DNA from: Gnetum montanum
Lineage: Eukaryota; Streptophyta; Gnetopsida; Gnetales; Gnetaceae
Direction: 5' to 3'
Assembly: GCA_015680685.1 (NCBI GenBank)
Contig: MNCI01005925.1
Location: forward strand, 1-50,488
DNA length: 50,488 nucleotides
Shown piece after piece: positions 46,072 through 50,488 of this stretch. The notes below the pieces were generated by a model that was given only the letters and a program-made list of their open reading frames with translations, searched no databases and had not been told where the DNA came from. How positions within the stretch are numbered: the first letter of the stretch is position 1; every line of letters begins with the position of its first letter. Position numbers and translations under genes: made by a program.

Positions 46072-46940
46072 TATAGTGATGGGAAAAAATCAACACTGGA
46101 AAAATCAAAAATTTGTGTGTAAAAAAATTTAACTCCAAAATTCACAAGTCTCAAAATGATCTATGGTACCTCAAACTATCTTGCTAATTACTTAAGGACT
46201 TAGGGTTCTATTACCAGATGATGGAAATAATAGAAAACAAGCTCAAATATGTAAATGCAAAACAAAATATAACACTAATACCAAGATAGAGAAAGAGAGA
46301 AACAATATTGGCAAAAAAAGAAAACTGCAAACTTTATATAAATTTTGTAAATAATAATTATGAAAAAGTTTTAAGTTATACAAATCAAGGCTTTTATAGT
46401 CCAAGAATAGAAAATATCTTCAATGTTTAGCACAATATGTAGAGTGTGTTCTTCACTTGATCTGACCAATCTTCTAATTCATCTACACTATAGTGGATGC
46501 TGCTATAGGGTGTTGCTCCAGTAATCTACATTGGGGGGAAAGGCTATGGACTCTTAGATATTTCTCTAGTTTGAAAGTCTCAAGTTTAGCTAAATGCAAA
46601 ATGATCCAAAAGTCCTAAAAACTTCATTGATTCTTGCTTAACTTGGCCATTAATTTATTGATTCTTTGCTGGCTTGATTCTAGCTAATTTCTAAAATTTC
46701 TTGTAACATTTTTCATGCTTTTGGTAGCCAAAATCTATATCATGTCACATAGCAACATTTTTAACTTTTGGGCCTAAAATACCTATGTATATGACATTTT
46801 TCACCACCTAAAATTGTAGCATATCAATCACCAATGTGTGAAGGTTTTCCTACCAAATTTTGTAATGTATTTAGGCTATTTTCATGGCTAAAATCTGAAT
46901 GTGTGGGACATCAATGTTTATGTCTTTTGCTACCAAGTTT
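46072..46940 (-). repeat. 5' LTR of the second minus-strand Tat-like element
   Basis: Starts on the plus strand with TATAGTGATGGGAAAAAATC, which aligns with the start of the Tat LTR at 34200. A minus-strand TATA, ACTATAAAAGCC, lies at about 46390-46401. The outer end near 46940 is inferred from the head-to-head arrangement and U3 length. Confidence 0.5.
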
Positions 46941-46949
46941 GAGAACGTA

Positions 46950-48062
46950 TTTAACATTTTGGCCTCAAACACCTCAAAAACAAATTCATGTTGTAAATGA
47001 AATCCCATAGCCAAGATTTTAATTATAATTTGATAGAGATCTAAAGGTAGAAAAAACTTCCTTATTTTTCCAACAAAAATCCCACCATGTAGCCTTGTGT
47101 TGGTAGAATTTTAAGTAATTATGGGATTTGCAACCTACACATTACAAATTCCATTTCTGCTAGAATTTGAGGGCTAAAAATTCTCCACATACTACAAAAA
47201 AATAATATTTTTGTCTCACATGATACACATCTCAATCCCACAAAAAAATAATATTTTTGTCTCACATGCTACACATCTCAATCCCACATACTTTGGTAGT
47301 GTGTGGGGTAGCATGTAAAATTTGGGTTTTAAATTCATACGCTACATATCTTAGTCTCACATGCTATGGTAGTGTGTTGGGGTATCAAATGGCACTTGAG
47401 CTTTAAAGCCACATGCTGCACTTTGGTTTAAGAATATCACGTAATGCTCTAATGAGCATATGAAATTGGAATTAATACCAATGTAATAAATTTGTAGCTT
47501 ATAAATACCAAATCTGATGTATCTTTCAGCCCACTTTTGAAAAAATTCTTGGTAGATCACTTAGTAGGAAACAACAAATAATTTCAGCAAATTTTTTTAC
47601 CTCTTTGTAGCTTTGTAAATGCTAATTTCTAAGCATAGAACTTGGAATAGAAATTTATTGCAATGCAAATCAAATTGGGAAGCCAGTGTAGACTCTATGT
47701 AGAACATACCCTACAATCTACGTTAGATTACAATGGGTACTTTTATTTGTCAGGCTTTAAAAATTGTGATCTATACCTTTCCATATCCTCACTTCTATAT
47801 TTGTTAATTGATTTTTATTTGGGTATATTGTTCTCTTATTTTACTTTTTCTTGGATCATGCGCTGCACTCCTATTTTACATGTACTTATTACAATTTATT
47901 CCCATTTTTGCAATGATCAGTAATAAATTTTTTAGTACCTAAGTGATTGAAAAGACCATTTAGGTTACTCTAGATTCTTTTCTAGGACTATGGATTTGTG
48001 AGTTAAACTATTTCAGAGAACATCTTTCAGTTTATCAACACCAAAATTTTTCATCGTTATTG
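46950..48062 (+). repeat. 5' LTR of the plus-strand Tat-like element
   Basis: TATA-like CTTATAAATACC at 47499-47510 matches the TATA of the complete Tat LTR. The 3' end, TTTTTCATCGTTAT, aligns with the inverted start of the LTR at 46072 and of 34200. Left end inferred. Confidence 0.5.
47195..47286. repeat. Two tandem 46 bp units in the U3
   Basis: Units at 47195-47240 and 47241-47286 begin CAAAAAAATAATATTTTTG and differ at one position (GATAC versus GCTAC). This near-identity makes it a recent local duplication. Confidence 0.9.
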
Positions 48063-48085
48063 TTTCTCATGCTGAAAGAAGGGCC
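48063..48085 (+). promoter_or_regulatory. Degenerate tRNA-Asn type primer site
   Basis: TTTCTCATGCTGAAAGAAGG (48063-48082) followed by GCC aligns with TTTCTAGTGCTAGAAGGAGG plus GCC of the complete Tat element, placing the LTR end just upstream. Confidence 0.6.
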
Positions 48086-48529
48086 TCTCTTTAAGTTCTT
48101 CACTAAAAATATATTGCAAAAAAATTCTTACTTGTTTTTACCTTAGTCATTGAGCTCATTACATTAAAAAATTTGATTTTGTACTTTTCAAAAAATCCAT
48201 CTTTTAGTTTCAAAGCTAGTTTTACTTATAATAAATATTTACTATTAACTTTGTAGTTGTAGTGTGTAGCATTTCTCCTCTTCTTGTACTTTGCAATCAA
48301 AAAATTAATTTTTGAAGTTGTAGTGCAAAACATTATCACATCCTTCTGCACTATCTTTGCAACTTGCAGTGCACACTATCCTCTCTATTTCTACTATTTG
48401 TAGTTTGCAGTTTTTATGGCTTTTTTTTCTTTTGTACACTAAAGCCCTTATGCATTTGTTCAAATAAGCTAGAAAAACATAAAACAAAATTTGACCTTTA
48501 CAATTGTAGTGCGTATTATGCTTTTCCTT

Positions 48530-48830
48530 TTTATCCTTATGTTCTAAAGCCTATTCATTCCATAAGCTATAGCTTCATAGGCTATATTCATTCGATTTCA
48601 TAAGCTATAGATTCATAGGCTATAACCTATCCATATGCTATAGCTTTAGAAGCTATAGGCTACAACCTATTTTCTACACTATAGCTCCATAAGCTAGAGC
48701 CTCACACACTATAATCTTTCACATACTATATGTTTCATATGATGTGAGTCTCACATGCTATAGCCTCACATGCTACAACCTCACACGTTGTGACTTTTAC
48801 ATGCTACAAGTTTGTAGATTTTGTAAAACA
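48530..48830 (+). repeat. Leader array of AAGCTATAGC-type units
   Basis: About a dozen units such as CATAAGCTATAGCTTCATAG and CTCACATGCTATAGCC, spaced roughly 20-27 bp. The core AAGCTATAGCTT is self-complementary. The inverted counterpart is at 45240-45540. The same CACATGCTAC words occur in the U3 near 47210-47290. Confidence 0.75.
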
Positions 48831-49199
48831 TTAATAACCATAGAAGCCTTCATCACCTTGACCAATTAATTGGTCTAATATGTTTTATGCCTTTTTCCTC
48901 CACCATTCTACTACACCATATCATCGATACAATTGCCAGCCAGTAATCTACCCACATTTGTGACTCTAAGGACCCAACTATGATGGAGTGTAGATATATC
49001 CTTAGGCATTTATGATGTGATCTTGCACATGTTACTCTTATGCAAGACTATGATAATTTTATTTGCATGAAGATCTAAGCTATCCTTTGCATCCTGCTAA
49101 AGGAGTTAGAATCCTAGCACAAATTTGAGATCATCCACAAGAATGGAAAGGAATATATTTCTTCCTGGTAAAACATGATAGAGCTCTATAAAGCTTACA

Positions 49200-50488
49200 T
49201 TCACATGGTAGCCCAGCTACTAGATACAATGAGGAAATCATAGCAAGTGAGGAGTCTAGCCTAGAGCATGATCAAGATGATCAACAGGAATTTGAAAGTG
49301 ATTACAAAGAAGATGCACAAGGGAAGAAGAATTTACAAGCATCAATCCCTAAATTTATGATTAATCCCTTATACAATACATAAGTAACACCTACTAACTC
49401 TTTGAAGGAAACCTCACAACTAGCTTCCCAAGTTTTCTCAATCTTCACATATCTTCCATTTCCCATACAACCATGTTCCACATGACCATCACATAGTCTC
49501 CCTTCCATGCCTCTCCCATTATTCATCCTAGGATGCCTATCTTCAAGACCTCAAGTCTTGCAAACTTATGGCTTATCCTTTATTCTCTTCATCCCCCAAA
49601 TCCTTGCATAGACATTATTCTTCCTCTTTAACCCCATTATAGAAATGGTAACAAGGCCTTTCTACATGGTGCCATAACTTATCGCTTGGCCTCAAGCCAT
49701 TTAACCATTAGTGAAACTAGCTATGAAATCTTTACAACTTGTAGAAACACCTTAGAACATCAGTTAGGCTTTCCAGCTAATCTAAAGCCTCATTGACATG
49801 ACAAAAAAGCTTGAGGCTAGCACCACAAAAATGATAAAAGTCAAGAAATTTTACCAAGATTACTTGATTAGCCATACTATCCCACAAATAATCCTTCCCA
49901 TAGGTATACCAATGCCTCACTTCACCAACTATAATGATGAAAGTGATCCCAATTCTTACCTAATTATCTTTCATTAAAAATGCCTATTACTGTAGGCTTG
50001 GAACCACACTATGTTGTATGTCTTTCCTATGTTCTTAACTAGAAAAGCTCTTAACTAGTACTGGGTGCTACCTAGAGGATCTATCTCTTCCCTAGATGAC
50101 TTGATAAATCAATTCATTAACTATTTCGAGTACAACTTGAAACCTAAAATAATTCTCAATTAAATCATAAAAGTGATATAGAATCCCCTTGACCTTATCC
50201 AAAAATTTATATAAAGATGGAATGGCATGCTTAACGAGATACCTAAGCCCATCTTTGAAACAATATTTTAGCCATCTTTAAGGGGATGTCTAACAATTTT
50301 ATCATGTTTAAGCTCTATTTTTTAATCCTCGATTCCTAAGTCAAGCCTTTTTTGAATTTAAGAACATAAAAGATGTAGNTTCAAGCCTTTTTTGAATTTA
50401 AGAACATAAAAGATGTAGCTAAAGCTAGTAACGATCTTATGTACATAACCTATAAGAATCAACATATCAAATGAGATAGGGATAAGGG
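49200..50488 (+). pseudogene. gag: Gag pseudogene of the plus-strand Tat-like element, partial
   Basis: The capsid core is visible from 49912 as MPHFTNYNDESDPNSYL, then RKALN-YWVLPRGSISSL and INQFINYFEYNLKPK (about 50040-50150), aligning with MPLPHFTKYNGEGDPNVHL and GKALDWYRALP of the complete Tat gag. Stops interrupt it. Upstream, 49200-49900 is the N-terminal, low-complexity part. The sequence continues beyond the window. An assembly join at 50379 inserts a false duplication in this gene. Confidence 0.65.
50341..50418. other. Assembly join artefact: 38 bp repeat around a single N
   Basis: TCAAGCCTTTTTTGAATTTA and the next 18 bases (50341-50378) recur exactly at 50381-50418, separated by N and T, just as at 15326. 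Confidence 0.85.

Larger units (their letters stand above)
41721..46940 (-). mobile_element. Minus-strand Tat-like element, 5' half
   Basis: Minus-strand order: 5' LTR (about 46940 to 46072), primer site, leader with short repeats, gag, protease. It is homologous to the complete Tat element but a different subfamily with a longer leader. Sequence after protease is absent; the LTR-like segment at 40741-41720 follows instead. Stops and shifts are dense. Confidence 0.7.
46945..50488 (+). mobile_element. Plus-strand Tat-like element, 5' part, running off the window
   Basis: LTR (about 46950-48062), primer site, leader with tandem repeats, and gag in plus orientation. It is an inverted relative of 41721-46940. 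Similarity extends through LTR R/U5, leader and gag, so these are two copies of one family facing away from each other. The left limit is inferred. Confidence 0.65.

Noticed and set aside
47663-47923. 86-codon plus frame with a membrane-like stretch
   Set aside because: It lies within the LTR of the plus-strand Tat-like element and has no support as a gene.
48530-48830. CRISPR-like array of short repeats
   Set aside because: Units are diverged, spacing is irregular, no unique spacers occur, and the context is a plant retroelement leader.
45240-48900. A 3.6 kb DNA transposon with ~300 bp terminal inverted repeats
   Set aside because: The inverted similarity does not stop at these limits; it extends outward into gag and inward into LTRs with primer sites, so two opposing retroelements explain it better.

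Overview
This window looks like intergenic DNA from a large, repeat-rich plant nuclear genome. I see no intact host gene, rRNA, tRNA or CRISPR array. It is filled with decayed, nested Ty3/gypsy LTR retrotransposons, mostly of the Athila and Tat lineages, which are plant-specific. Great age, AT-richness and nesting would fit a gymnosperm, but nothing here proves the taxon.

Layout. 1-690 and 10838-about 13900 belong to one old minus-strand Athila-like element (its 3' noncoding end on the left, gag and 5' LTR on the right; pol is missing). It was split by a complete plus-strand Athila element at 914-10832 that has two ~0.8 kb LTRs, a GTATG target-site duplication, a tRNA-Asp type primer site, and gag, protease, RT, RNase H and integrase in order. 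13900-18612 is AT-rich with an LTR fragment and a tandem duplication. 18618-35396 is a complete 16.8 kb minus-strand Tat-lineage element: LTRs of 1198 and 1197 bp, a GGAAG duplication, a tRNA-Asn type primer site, gag-protease, then RT, RNase H, a second (archaeal-type) RNase H and integrase. A 794 bp assembly gap (35719-36512) follows. 37415-40020 holds a short Athila-like LTR and a plus-strand LTR plus gag with a tRNA-Met type primer site. 41790-50488 holds two further Tat-like elements arranged head to head, their 5' LTRs meeting near 46.95 kb.

Most notable content. Between protease and RT of the Tat element, on the opposite strand, lies a block of about 4.3 kb (25504-29832) that reads as a eukaryotic gene: a TATA box, an ATG, at least four introns with canonical GT/AG borders and matching phase, an acidic repeated C-terminus, a stop and an AATAAA. 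It is damaged by stops and frameshifts. I do not recognise its protein family. An intron-bearing gene can ride inside a retroelement only when it is antisense to the genomic RNA, so the orientation makes sense. Its edges carry the same style of short tandem repeats as the element's 3' UTR.

All coding regions are dead in their present form. Much of the damage is in-frame stop codons without frameshifts, as expected from slow point-mutation decay of methylated DNA.
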